A DNA stretch of 64,000 nt from Undaria pinnatifida (GCA_012845835.1 JABAKD010000026.1:12401832-12465831), one strand, 5' to 3'. Positions 21,601 through 28,668 are shown, counted from the stretch's first letter. Made by a program: numbers and translations. Notes: generated by a model from the sequence alone, not told the origin.

Positions 21601-22634
21601 GGGATCAAACCCCTCCTCCTACCCAACCCAACGCCTCCGGTGACACAAGTATGACGGCGACGCCGTGTCCTACATTGCGAAATATGGATGTGCGCACCTT
21701 CCACCTCCATTGGCGAAGGGCTCTGTCTCCGTGTAGCCCCTCTCCCAGCACTTTGACAAGTGCTAGGATGGCAATGTCTCCCACCAAGCTCATTTACTAC
21801 TTGGGGGCCTGATACCAACTGCGCACCGGCCCCTCTTGCCTCTGCTCTGTTGCTCCACGCTCGGGCATTGGCTATAATCTCGGAAGGGGTAGGCACATTC
21901 TCGGATGGGCGCGGGTTACGGCCTTGGACGGCTAGATTGTCTCTGCGAGGCACCAAGGCTCTCTGGTTCTGTGTGTTTTCGGTAAAAGTGAACCGAAGCC
22001 GCTGGTGCGGGCGCACCGGTGTTCCTGTGGGAGGGGAGATGGACCGCTGCCGGCGCCCTAAGATTCCTGGTAGGAGCGAAGCCGGAGTATTTATGATATT
22101 CCCTCTACAGCGCGATGGCGAGCGGTGCCTCGGCCGCGTTGTCGGTCGTGGCGAGGGCCGATCACATGATGCTGCCCTACTCCTCCGATTCCCAATGATG
22201 CAGTGCGATGGGGGAGCGTTCCCACCCGTCATTGGCAGCGACCGACGCGACGTCAATTGCTGGGGCCCGCTTGATACGACACCGGGACCTTGTGTCGCTG
22301 CACATATACTCTCGCGTTCCACCAGCGGTGGGACCTGCGATGGACACCTTCCTACTGTCGCGGACGCCCGCTCCCTCTCTTGCTGCACTCCACTCGACGC
22401 TTGATGCTGCAACCCCCCTATCGTCCTCGCGTGCATCCATGCCGGGGTAGTCGTCCACCTCCCACGCCCCATCGGCCGTGGCACCATCGCTCGGTCCACC
22501 GCAGCTGGCGATGGAGAACGACGCCTCCGCCGCAACGTCGGTCGAAGCGAGGGTCGATCGCCTGATGCTGCCCTATTCTGCTGAGCTCCGTTGGTGTGGG
22601 GAGACGGGGCAACGTTCCTATCACTCGTCGCCAT
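12681..22634 (-). CDS. Giant non-LTR retrotransposon polyprotein: RING/zinc array, reverse transcriptase, RLE endonuclease
   Basis: One uninterrupted frame. The first in-frame ATG is at 22,634 (about 3,317 aa); upstream the frame stays open to a TGA at 22,803-22,805 with a GTG but no ATG. Numbering from that ATG: residues 1 to ~970 are low-complexity, rich in Pro, Ser, Thr and Arg, with degenerate internal repeats; a RING-H2 (CCVC...CSH..H..C...CPAC) is at 993-1035; Cys/His modules are at ~1091-1146 and ~1228-1252; two RING modules (C-x2-C...CxH...H..C...CVAC), each with a ~170-aa tail, are at ~1347-1577 and ~1627-1859; another Cys/His module is at ~2147-2197. The reverse transcriptase spans ~2450-2732, with Asp2595 in LTDCSNAF, motif GVQQGDAMGP, and YLDD at 2688-2691. 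A CPCC...H...CH knuckle is at ~3086, then an RLE-like nuclease with Asp3147 (RMDIV) and Asp3171 (LDVTYADP). RT plus C-terminal knuckle and RLE is the R2/NeSL/Utopia-type order; such proteins nick target DNA and prime cDNA synthesis there. No AP endonuclease, RNase H or LTR was recognised. The clade is my inference. Confidence 0.93.
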   Translation of the reverse strand: MATSDRNVAPSPHTNGAQQNRAASGDRPSLRPTLRRRRRSPSPAAVDRAMVPRPMGRGRWTTTPAWMHARTIGGLQHQASSGVQQERERASATVGRCPSQVPPLVERESICAATQGPGVVSSGPQQLTSRRSLPMTGGNAPPSHCIIGNRRSRAASCDRPSPRPTTRPRHRSPSRCRGNIINTPASLLPGILGRRQRSISPPTGTPVRPHQRLRFTFTENTQNQRALVPRRDNLAVQGRNPRPSENVPTPSEIIANARAWSNRAEARGAGAQLVSGPQVVNELGGRHCHPSTCQSAGRGATRRQSPSPMEVEGAHIHISQCRTRRRRHTCVTGGVGLGRRRGLIPSRVRRGRGGEVAPTENRRTSNGPSHSPLLLNEAVPAPQNVRRAAGNSAQPRILCGSTPERTQQRYQAFPSSDSVHSMPSDTALRFRDSSFCSQDARSGANIFVRGGLSGAGTSTRTSRRANNPPPMPPGATPGSRDSSHRYQEARCAISISFRRGDTGEPTPTRSQQGCHATFTGGGNQSEVMSPHPRPLGTAPTFRHSRATPQDARLAGGSPVGMRPLRGQTILSSPQECRMTLGGGGAHDGIGSGSSPLPPGATAGSRVSRTPPPAPDERETCGGRRQESIDQMEVDPVQGSTPREDNPSRRERRRAGAGRGDRQPNNGNTPERGADWATPRLGLSTSPGTAAGERRRATNSTPAEGLISSRTRARTRLAATISARSSDGGRGRQLLTGLFRGVSPHQPTIAQMESSATHSQPAQSLPEQPPDTPGASQPPITELVPPLTTPLTLEDSSTPVIEGAPLTGDPPFPLGGSSTPVIEGAPLIGETPPQTSGSAQAPIFESRPPQPASRGESQSSTHPSLAISVLASTPPTTPQLPLATSPSSRPPTTSSPSPSPSLSPPPQLPTTGHSSTATPILTSSVVPALETPSQTVVRTAEAASPRPSRTTPTRTAEGRGSAPVPMPERPPSPPRTPSPTTTENQLREEPPESCCVCYEALSSPLVYLESCSHRLHLPCYAALRVRTEADLRCPACRATVTVNEADGMALRQHSNEVMVEVLTVARQDMPAEGEARLTTRAAREGGRRRAICSVCHGLVEETNCVQVSCLCDAHRRCALGFCEDAIPRARTFGGVHLVTCPNPALHEEHQEVDLHPLLQQIRALGRSVDTTEEHEIRARVTAAEQRLRRRAHITPEVVDLSRNLAERDEEDHHGEWRGTIPQQHVQAPCGVCGRHLEDDQRFAFGGWLVHRRCAVESAAGADGRGDDRFGVAIRDGTGVSRRRTFRLTAIVPRIHMRYDRTTPDGAHQQRQLEILWRSLTSGVEEAASQGEGGQDVEGGLEESEEFWCTYCGWPLDNSSGESGEDDARVPVPCAHGGFVHTRCMLDRAENLARGLEDLRPCVACRSAWPGGSRPPHPAELARGISLDGHEGRWGAVRGALQFATRVQRHISGLESANYVTTGIYGTFELMLHAHGRSSTSSFLLCSLFCDALDLPQGAYLDFPRPREWEMAAGRYRTLFTAYAIHPQDILLRLQNQRLYIAPHVLQYLVGLDAECEEQLTRWTLGVRSALEAGDALPSFSTAMAATPERTDRPPENNPLHTGPTEQGGAGRSAAERRHATGSRGASPCAYCGRALEEPTGDSAVDSLWAVIPCPHGEQVHARCMLDRAECLASGHTDPQPCVACRSEWPARNRPLHPAELAEDLPRPRPGGRWPAVAGALQFAELLEEDGPRLDPASYVTTGSHDTFEGMVRTHGSSPTSSFLLCTLFADALGLPQGAYLNFPRPREWRAAAGHYREIFAAYGIRPQNTVLRLPNRRIYILPHVQEFLAGLDSTWEDRLTRWTLGVRNALEEGEALPPFPTAAWTVGSQNGFEAGYDLPPSPTAADVTSEGTDPVLESDSLAVGVTQPEGAAPASEGDWRVRGQAEPGGAASYATVENTLMAEQEDVTAAGPLPPPLSQPSATPAAVRGTAEGTGPARESDPSAAGVAPPDGATLALEGDPGGREQTDPGGAVPVTTRNSRTAENREAMAPGHSRAPPTQPSDTPATSRATASISTGAVEGGRSTRGRRGRPRGSGRGTRATRTGRGDTTNRGRIPRHGNGEVPSAPAEGRVGGGEREGGDGEGGGSAPGSVTHLRAFIADDHRGTSCGGCRSTIARGHRVVGLPCGRQHAMHARCVVNAVRRGGAQASFLCGARGCTVRHGRREAIEAAVQADPGLRVTAAGLGGRPDDGEEERRDGLCYPWDQNTLGIAGPLDDVPLEDLQQRFATVVKVQPRLATAQAKLITHVLGLLNHALGEHRQSTQSETPQSLLRSIKLWYILPALLHSQDGRMKRRERFASAERGDLTLLLPWLMEYTRRTSMRQIGQAREETDADMFKRASSACRHRGGVTVAARSLLAEPRAPGNDETWERVKAKFPEEDQACVSEAAAAAVATSSTDQEEGSVPNWRPEEEFDPQVALEVINSRNALSGAGSDGLRFSHLQSMIRTGFGREKFGAGIEAFWRRIIDDPNAFPPEFWQLFLQSNLTALGEKCRPVCVGMTWRRLIAAGTMRQWRPRLEEANREARQFGVGVRGGVEQVALRARIHHEANNWLILTDCSNAFNTVKRTAMLAEAATCVPALTPFVAKCYGEMSAPVFFQMESGERRKIDCSSGVQQGDAMGPALFCMPLLPVLKRTREEFEPRGVEAFAYLDDISIGMMEITPDTVEVVPFLQRELSNIGIAINPSETVALPPKGHVPTPEQIALLEGIGVSIAERGGVQVVGVPIGTDEYVRESAMEIVRNGGAEQLARMLSRMPDKQSANLIATGSMVQRTSYLERVMDPELSLAACKKEDGNALWMLEKLLDLPGAAEESSFFVDGCPTNMLTLQPHQQAQASLSTGTGGFGLSSAEARRMSASVGSLVATVPEVLADLSGAIGNKVRRELPDSDLVRRIWNSIRDLRDVHGVSEEAMANIVPESWRDRAFRAGGQGASGRSITDVLPAHDAETISSSKAQHRLGKLVNRVRYERYVSSLDQLPETRPQRDTSESQGEKETRDLARARQRSQSGSGATAFLRARPVDSARTIPASEFVTAGKRFLGIEEFLAARCPCCGEAEVNTRHARLCHRAGAQVNQHQSLVHALSRTLKSMSVRHQVESGAPFHADRDLRMDIVIEAGGLRDATAPEYRDKSILLDVTYADPQAGVHMRAGSADRNGSAASTSEARKRNHYARPGQVSFDERSYKLATLAVESFGRLGKEGSDLIDQVAASIVGGTDASSLARKGVCKERLFQIISVTTQVAISRRVHRYRLFLRDRQAARGREEESGGLRPLAWGGDVDED
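17060..18612 (-). repeat. Internal tandem duplication of a RING module within the retrotransposon ORF
   Basis: Two consecutive coding units (about 17,905-18,612 and 17,060-17,770) encode RING-H2 finger + ~170-aa tail. Shared blocks include HARCMLDRAE/HTRCMLDRAE, CVACRS.W, RPLHPAEL/RPPHPAEL, NFPRPREW/DFPRPREW and RWTLGVR. Similarity is clear at protein level and still visible in the DNA (for example the shared ccctcggtcggggaa stretches near 17,280 and 18,120), so the duplication arose inside the element. The tail domain is not one I recognise. Confidence 0.85.
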
Positions 22635-22708
22635 CGGTCGGCGTGACGAAGGCTGCTGAACCCCTCCTGGTGTAACACCTGGTACTCTTGTCTCTGTGTT
22701 AGCCTCAC

Positions 22709-22752
22709 ACGCCACACGTGCCCCTTCCCACGCCACACGTGCCCCTTCCCGC
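22709..22752. repeat. Two-copy 22-bp tandem repeat near the retrotransposon 5' end
   Basis: The unit cacgccacacgtgccccttccc occurs twice in a row in the first codons of the open frame, upstream of the first ATG. It may be 5' UTR structure of the element. Confidence 0.6.
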
Positions 22753-22805
22753 TTCCTGGCGGTCCCTAAGCTGGAGCTCGAAGTGTGACGCTCTTCTCGA
22801 AATCA

Positions 22806-23291
22806 TACATCTCATACGGTGTAAAAGTTTTATGTGTTGGGTGTATTTTCTCAACAACAGATCGGTCGTGGGCACGTCTTTATATATCGAGTACCCAAAA
22901 CGTGCTAAAATTACTGCTTGCTCTTATTATTGAGGACACCCAGTAAATGCTGCGGATAAAATGCGAGTTCATGATTTTTCCGGGCAAGTTTTTTTGTATG
23001 TACAAAAACAACAATATTTTAAATGGCAGTTGCGTCCGGGGTAGGTAGTGAAAATAATGTGTCCTTGCGACACTCATGCACTTCCCGGAGGGGAACCTTG
23101 TAGTATGTGAATATTCCGTAAAAATTGCCAAGCTTTGTATTAGCAACCAGGTGTAATTCACAAGCACCATACATATATATATAATCATTATTTTGTTTCA
23201 GGGATTCGGTCAGGTGTTTTTTTTCGTCTCGGCCTAAGTATGCGATTCGCGGAACTGGAATTCTCGGTCAAATAGATTCGTTCGAGCGCTG
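22806..23291. other. No gene seen; retrotransposon 5' flank
   Basis: AT-rich and without a frame of interest. It must contain the 5' junction of the retrotransposon or its untranslated leader, but I could not place the boundary. Confidence 0.4.
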
Positions 23292-23915
23292 GCTTCGGGG
23301 GGCGGCTCCAACGCCCCTCGCCCTGCCGTGTCCGTTCCGCACATTGACGAGAACGCGGACGGATGCCGAGCGAGACAAGCGAGTAGTTACAAGATACCGC
23401 ATGTCGAGGAGGAATTCCGGAGATTTTGGTTGTATCTTAATGCTTGCAACGCCTGGATGATTTACAAAATTGGCATCATCTCCAAACGGTAGTTGCTAAT
23501 GTTTGGAATTTTGCGGTGGCATACTCTCGAGCGTTTGTTTTGCTTTTGAAGTCTGCAGGGCTGGAGCGTTTGTTTGTTTTGTTTGACGTCTGCAGGGCTT
23601 GAACGAATGAAACACGTGAAAGTCTTCGGGGGGCGGCTCCAACGCCCCTCGCCCTTCCTTATCCGTTGGGCACCTCGACGTGAACCCGGATGGATGCTGA
23701 ACGAGACAAGGGATAAGTTGCAACAATATTGTATTCTGGGGAGGTAGTCTTGCGACGTCGGTTGTATCTTATAATAACGTCTGCAGCGTCTGGATAATTG
23801 TCAAAATTGGCATCATTTCCAAACGGTGGGTAGTTGCTACAGTTTTTAATTTTGCGGTGGTATTCTCTCGAGCGTTTGTTTTTCTTTACGTCTGAAGGGC
23901 TTAAGCGCGTGTTAT
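23292..23915 (+). repeat. Two-unit tandem repeat (~340 bp) with a GC hairpin head
   Basis: Units begin at about 23,292 and 23,630 with tcggggggcggctccaacg then cccctcgccct (GGGGCG...CGCCCC hairpin). They share cg.gacggatgc.gagcgagacaag, ggttgtatcttaa, aaaattggcatcat.tccaaacgg, ttttgcggtgg.atactctcgagcgtttgttt and gtctgcagggctt. The second unit runs to about 23,915 and abuts a SINE copy. Confidence 0.75.
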
Positions 23916-23926
23916 TATACCAGTTA

Positions 23927-24110
23927 CACTGATCGTCGATTTTTCATCGAGTGTTGCTAACTCAAGGTCTCGCGCCATCCGCAAGTCGATTAGTACATAA
24001 CAAAACAAAAAATTATACGAATACGCAATCGGGGGGATTCGAACTCACGAAGCTGATCTATACCTGTACCAGGCTCGAGGATATAACCTGATGCGCCACC
24101 GGGGCACTGA
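23927..24110 (-). mobile_element. SINE-A: tRNA-derived short element, head half
   Basis: On the minus strand: a tRNA-like head with box A (TGGCGCATCAGG) and box B (GAGTTCGAATCC), then the body ...cgtataatt..., ...ctaatcgacttgcgga..., gagttagcaacactcgatgaa. The same head-body order is at 52,686-52,977 and in part at 24,649-24,892. Internal Pol III promoter boxes plus an unrelated body are the mark of tRNA-derived SINEs. The tail part is missing here. Confidence 0.7.
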
Positions 24111-24120
24111 GTGATATGGG

Positions 24121-24257
24121 GCCGGTCGCCACGGTGGTCTAGTGGAGTTACACTCGAATATTAATACGATTAATAGTAGCTTTGGTCCTTGAGTTAAATA
24201 ACCACCGTTGTGGCCTTCGTTAGCTTTATTTATTTGCAGAAATATATGGGGAAAAAG
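24121..24257 (+). mobile_element. SINE-B: tRNA-derived short element
   Basis: Head ccggtcgccacggtggtctagtgg (box A TGGTCTAGTGG), an expanded anticodon region containing attaatag, a degraded box B (ccttgagttaaataaccaccg), then tttatttatttgcagaaata and an A-rich end. It matches 38,428-38,549 in order. It lies head-to-head with the SINE-A copy at 23,927-24,110. Confidence 0.6.
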
Positions 24258-24648
24258 CGGATCAACTAACTGCTGAATCGCACGCATGACTAAACGAGGA
24301 GGGGGAGGTAGCAGTGATTAGGACTACTGCGGCGCCAAGAAAAGCCACACAGCAAGCAGCATTGCGAGTGGCTGCGTCCCCCGGGCCTCGAGGGTTGTAT
24401 TATACAAGTTCCTCCTGTTGTTAAGCTGCGCCACTCGAAGGTGGTGGTAAGTAGGCAGCAGGATGTCGTGCTTTGTTGTTGCTGTGGTCCTTGACCCCGT
24501 TGCTGTGGTCGTTTGCCGGTCAAGTGCAAGCGGTCGTGTGTTGGTACGTAACCAGCAAATAAGTTTGTGTTGCTTCGTACTTGACGTGCTCCCTATTGCT
24601 GCTGATTGCTGATTGATCATTTCCTCTAGTGATTTTATTTTATTTTTG

Positions 24649-24892
24649 GCACACTTCTACTTTCCAGCTTCTGGACATACAAGCCGTGGTCACAGGTGTC
24701 GTCCTTCCCTTCCCCCCCCCGGTTGTTGCATTCAATATTTTTGGCGCATAGGGTTCAGCACCCACTGATCGTCGACTTTTCATCGAGTGTTGCTAACTCA
24801 CGCTCTCGCGCTTTCCGCAAGTTAATTAGTGCACAAGACGACAAATTATACGAGTACGCACGCGGGGGAATTCGAACTCACGAAGCTGACCT
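24649..24892 (-). mobile_element. SINE-A: copy with tail, head truncated
   Basis: Minus strand: box B half of the head (gtcagcttcgtgagttcga), body (gcggaaagcgcgagagcgtgagttagcaac) and tail (cacctgtgaccacggcttgt...cagaagctggaaagtagaagtgtgc) match 52,740-52,977 in order. The box A half has been replaced by unrelated sequence. Confidence 0.7.
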
Positions 24893-25364
24893 AGGGTCAG
24901 TCGGTGTGTGCTCGGATTTATCCGATCGAAATCTGATGAATGAAGCTCTGAATCGGATTCACTTAAAAAGGGTAGCTACTAATTGTAGTACATTGTCATG
25001 ATTGTAAGTCTATATCGACCTCTTGGCATTACCTTACATACTGTACGCGCAGGCTATACTTGTGTGTGGTGATTTTTTTACTCTACCAAGTATTGAATCG
25101 AACAATCCGAAGTGCTGCCCTGCCCTACCCGAAGCATGGGTGCCGGCGTATGTACATATCATAAATACAACACAGATCTTATGTACCATGCAGCTGACAA
25201 AATTGAGTTTCAATCATTCAATCGGCCGTACTCACCTCTGATGTTTTTCCATTTTTTGTAAAATATATCCTGATATTGCTGAACCACACAGGGTGCAACA
25301 GCAGCAGCAAGTAACGGCAATCTAAAGGATGCGGAGCAGAACAAAATAATACAGGTAAAATATA

Positions 25365-25690
25365 CAAGCGCTCCGCTCCGCGCGTGGCTGACGCCGCCCG
25401 GTACGCTCGCGCAAGGAAGATTTCAACTAAATGTGAAGGGGGCAGAGAGAAGAGGCCCATGATTGAGTGCAACTAGCGATTTGATAATGTCAAGAGCTAC
25501 TTTTGCGGAGCTGATTGCCCTGTCTGTGCTGTGCTGTTTGTTGGCGATTTCACGTTCTGGTCGGCAGAAGTACGGGTGAAATTGGCAAAGGAAAAATTGC
25601 GAAGAGAACCGAGATGGAGAACAAAATTGACGACGAAAGCAAAAAGACGAGTACACGCACGTACGACCGGTACCTGGTACCTGGTGCTTC
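25365..25690 (+). repeat. Rep5 repeat with conserved short frame, copy 1
   Basis: Starts with a GC hairpin (gctccgctccgcg...gctgacgccgccc...acgctcgcgcaaggaag), then a conserved frame from ATG 25,487: MSRATFAELIAL..LCCLL.ISRSGRQ, stopping after ~30 codons, then gaaagcaaaaagacgagtacacg and ends in two ACCTGGT heptamers. The same frame is in copies at 25,738 and 37,370. Confidence 0.7.
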
Positions 25691-25737
25691 GCCTATTAAT
25701 AGTACCTGGTGATACTCTGTGTGTTTTTAAATAAAGC

Positions 25738-26090
25738 ACAGGGCTCCGCTCCGCGGGCAGCTGACGCCGCCCGCTACGCTCGCGCACGGAAGAATGCAAC
25801 TGAAACGCATGTAAAGGGGGCAGGAAGAAGAGAACCGCGATTATTTGGTGCGAATATCGAATTGATAATAATGCCAAGAGTTGCTTGTGCAGAGCTTATT
25901 GCCCTGCGCCGTGCTGTGTGCTTGTTCATGTCTCGTTCTGAACGGCAGTACGTACAAGTGTGTTATTTGCGGGGGAGGGGGTGGGGGGGGCATGGGGACC
26001 GAGAGAGGACAATCAACTGAAGAAAGCAAAAAAACGAGTACACAACGCGTACATAAACCTGGTACTTGTATCATACCAGGTACGACTACT
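25738..26090 (+). repeat. Rep5 repeat, copy 2
   Basis: Same order: gggctccgctccgcgggcagctgacgccgcccgctacgctcgcgcacgg, frame from ATG 25,871 (MPRVACAELIALRRAVCLF..SRSERQYVQVC), gaaagcaaaaaaacgagtacac, then ACCTGGT and ACCAGGT copies. A poly-G tract (25,972-25,991) interrupts it. Confidence 0.7.
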
Positions 26091-26154
26091 GCTATATATT
26101 CCAAAGAACGTACAGCGCCGCACAACACAGCACCGCAAAACGAAAGGTAGGGCA

Positions 26155-26520
26155 CGGCACCGCACTGCGCTGCGCTGTGCTGCTGAGCTATATATAGCCG
26201 GGCTGACCTTAGCTGGGGGTGCATTGTTTATGATCCAACAACGTAATATAATGTACAAACAAACCTGGTGTATGTAGCAATAATAGTACCGGTACGTGGT
26301 ATGATACTTCGAATGTTAGTGGCATGTATGTATACGAACTACGAGTAGAATTACAGTAAAACACCAGCATGGCGAAGCACGGCAAAGCACATGGCACTGC
26401 GCTCTGCTGAGCTGGCGCTGCGGTGCGCTACAGAGCTCAGCTGCAGGGCACAGCAGGGCATCGCAGGGCACGGCACTGCACGGCGCTGCGCTGCTGAGCT
26501 AGAGCGCTGCGGTGGGGTGC
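26155..26520 (+). repeat. GC-rich degenerate CTG/GTGC repeat
   Basis: Degenerate short-period repeats of gctgtgctg, gcactgcgctg, cagggcacagcagggcatc and cggcgctgcgctgctgagct, related in composition and phrase to the satellite at 36,425-37,370, here partly in the opposite sense. Confidence 0.55.
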
Positions 26521-27381
26521 TGGGCGATATCTCAGCTGATGAAAACTTCGTGCCAATTACAAAACATTTGTGGAAATCAAAGAAAAGCTCAAGAATCACC
26601 GTTCCGCAAGAAATGCACAGGTGGCAAATCAGCGGCAAATGGTAGGAAGTTCAACTTTTACTAAATTAAATAAACAAAAAGGGAAGAAATAATCGCGAAA
26701 AGGTTCAAAATCGCGATGACAGAAAAACCAAATTTGCAGGAAGCAGCTGAAAGGTCGAGAAACAACTGGCAAAACGAGCAGAAACAAAAACAATAAAGGC
26801 CGAGCAAGAAACCAAAGAAAAGCTGGACCGTTCCGCAAGTAGTCCGACCCCGGAAATGCCAGGGATGCACCAACCGAGCGCTTTCAGCAGAAAGATATTA
26901 GTAAGTCTAAGTCTAAACTATAATATAACAAATTTAACTGCTGTTGCACTCTGACTGGGACTACTGGGGATATCTTACTGAGCAGACAAGAGCAGAGACC
27001 CCGGACGCACACACACCTGCATGCGCGCGTCCGCCTCGCCGTGTTGGCCGTCGGATCCCGGATGGTGGCTTCTGTTTTATAGTTGCCATCTTCGACACAT
27101 CCCAAGGAACTAGCGAGACAGACAAAATGCGAGGCGTAGTCTAATGAGCCAACTGCTGATCTTTGCACGAAGAAAAACTCTGGGATTCTCCAGGCGTGAT
27201 AATAACCCTGCTGCTTCAAGTTTTTTACTTTTTATCTGTCATCATCATGAATGACGCCAGATCATCACACATTATACATGTGAGAACTATTAATAGTACT
27301 CCGTATATCTGTAAGAACGTTTTATTTTTCCCCATCCGCCGGAGGATAAAAAAAAAAAAAAAAAGTAAGAACGTGAGAAAC
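26521..27381. other. No gene seen
   Basis: A-rich sequence (26,640-26,830: repeated gaaa/caaa words) and an A16 tract at 27,349-27,364 just before the TM1 element. Confidence 0.4.
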
Positions 27382-27678
27382 CCTATTTGCAGGACGGGCC
27401 TGCAACGAATTTTTGCAGGACGTGCCTCTGATTGGCCACCTGCCGCTTTTTATTGCCCGCGTTTTTTTGGCGAACGCCTGCCGAACGCGCGGCGAAGCCG
27501 CGCGAGGGCACTTTTAGCCCCACGTACCGGTCAAACGGTCAGGGTTCGGGTTGGGGTTGGGGTTAGGGTTAGGGTTAGGGTTAGGGTTGGGGTTGGGTGG
27601 GGTCTGTGCAGGTACCTGGGACAAAAGTGTGCCAAAACGTCCTGCAAGAATTCGTTGCAGGCCCATCCTGCAAATAGG
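27382..27678. mobile_element. TIR element TM1 carrying telomere-like repeats (MITE-like), copy 1
   Basis: 297 bp bounded by 41-bp terminal inverted repeats (27,382-27,422 and 27,638-27,678) differing at only 2 positions, beginning cctatttgcagg. Inside are a GC hairpin (gcgcggcgaagccgcgc) and a G-rich tract of GGGTTA/GGGTTG units at about 27,541-27,600. A second element of the same architecture is at 34,270-34,551. No coding capacity. A target-site duplication is not obvious. Confidence 0.75.
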
Positions 27679-27804
27679 AGAACTCAGAACATAGTAGAGG
27701 ATGAACGCCACCACAATTGATTGGAACTCCCCAGGTCTGTATCACCTGCTTGCTGTGGCCCAGCTCCCACCTCCACCGCTTGTTACGCAAGTGCTCGGGA
27801 AGAG

Positions 27805-28633
27805 ATGGAGGAAAGCGAGCGACGAAGGAAAGGTGTGGTATCAGACTCCGGCGTGAGGGGTACGAGAAGAGGTGGGTTATCAGCGCCGGGGTTGGCCAAG
27901 CGCCGAGAGCTGGAGAAATCAGGGTACGATGATGATGCCTCTCCGACTTTGGGCTACGAGTATCTGGCGTCCAAGGCCGGGCTGTCCCAGGCCGAGTTAG
28001 AGATCATCTCCAAGCACACCGACCAGATACACCTCGAGTTCGTCGTGAAGATGGCCATCGCCTGCGTCGTGCTTGTGTGTCTTGTCGTTTGGTTCGCGTG
28101 GTCTTTCTGGCGGGACAGTCGTCGTCGACGAGGAGGAGGCTCACACCGACGCAGCGTTAACAGACAAGATAGGGAGCTGGAACCGCCAGGCTCTCTCGAT
28201 TCCTCTGTTGGTACGCCTGGGAGCATTCCCTCCAATGCGCCTGCTGCTTATCAGAGGGATGCTTTGGCGCTGGGTGACCAGGATAGCAACGTAGTCACGG
28301 AGTTCTTGAACCCGCTTTGGGTGTCCGGGCGCCGAGAGGATGGCGCCGACACTGCTGTCGGTGGAGCTGGTGGCGTCGAGGCTCGAGGTGAGTTTGGGGT
28401 GCGGCGTCTTGGAACAGTTTGGGAAGGAAGGCGCCACCGCTGCTGCTGCTACTGCAGTGCCGCTGGCGGTGCTGCTGTGGCAAAAAATTCGAGCGTTGGT
28501 GGTTATTTTGCCAAACATATCCTGCTGCATACGGCGTAAGTCTATAATATACTACTGTACCTGTATACCGACACGCAATATTGATCCACCTTTTTCATTT
28601 GGAATTTGCGCAGTAGTCGAGCAGTACTTGTAG
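27805..28633 (+). CDS. Hypothetical single-pass membrane protein with one predicted intron
   Basis: I do not recognise this protein. The frame opens with ATG at 27,805 and runs as a coherent sequence: an acidic/basic N-terminus (MEESERRRKG), a helical stretch YEYLASKAGLSQAELEIISK, one strong transmembrane segment (roughly residues 85-105, IACVVLVCLVVWFAWSFW) followed by a stop-transfer run of Arg, then a polar tail. A consensus donor GTGAGT lies at 28,388 and a pyrimidine-rich acceptor ends at 28,613 (tttgcgcag). Splicing them gives join(27805..28387,28614..28633), ending VVEQYL and stop, about 200 aa. Unspliced, the frame would end at 28,539 in low-quality sequence. The positive residues after the segment suggest a cytosolic C-terminus. 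It is the only short frame here that looks like a host gene. The start and intron are predictions. Confidence 0.4.
28388..28613 (+). other. Predicted 226-bp GT-AG intron
   Basis: Donor CGAG|GTGAGT; acceptor with upstream T-rich tract, TTTGCGCAG|TAG. Removing it joins phase-1 exons and gives a stop after seven further codons. It is a model based on splice consensus only. Confidence 0.3.
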
Positions 28634-28668
28634 TATCATGAAACGTATACCTGGTATTGTACAAGGTG

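Noticed and set aside
12681..22634. Classification as an APE-type LINE or an LTR retrotransposon
   Set aside because: I saw no AP endonuclease motifs, RNase H, integrase or flanking LTRs; the nuclease-like motifs are C-terminal to the RT.
12542..22675. Many plus-strand and other-frame ORFs (for example 12,542-13,162; 16,222-16,764; 21,760-22,404)
   Set aside because: Shadows of the GC-rich minus-strand retrotransposon ORF; none has domains of its own.
27541..27600. A chromosome end (telomere)
   Set aside because: The GGGTTA-type tract is short, degenerate and enclosed by terminal inverted repeats.
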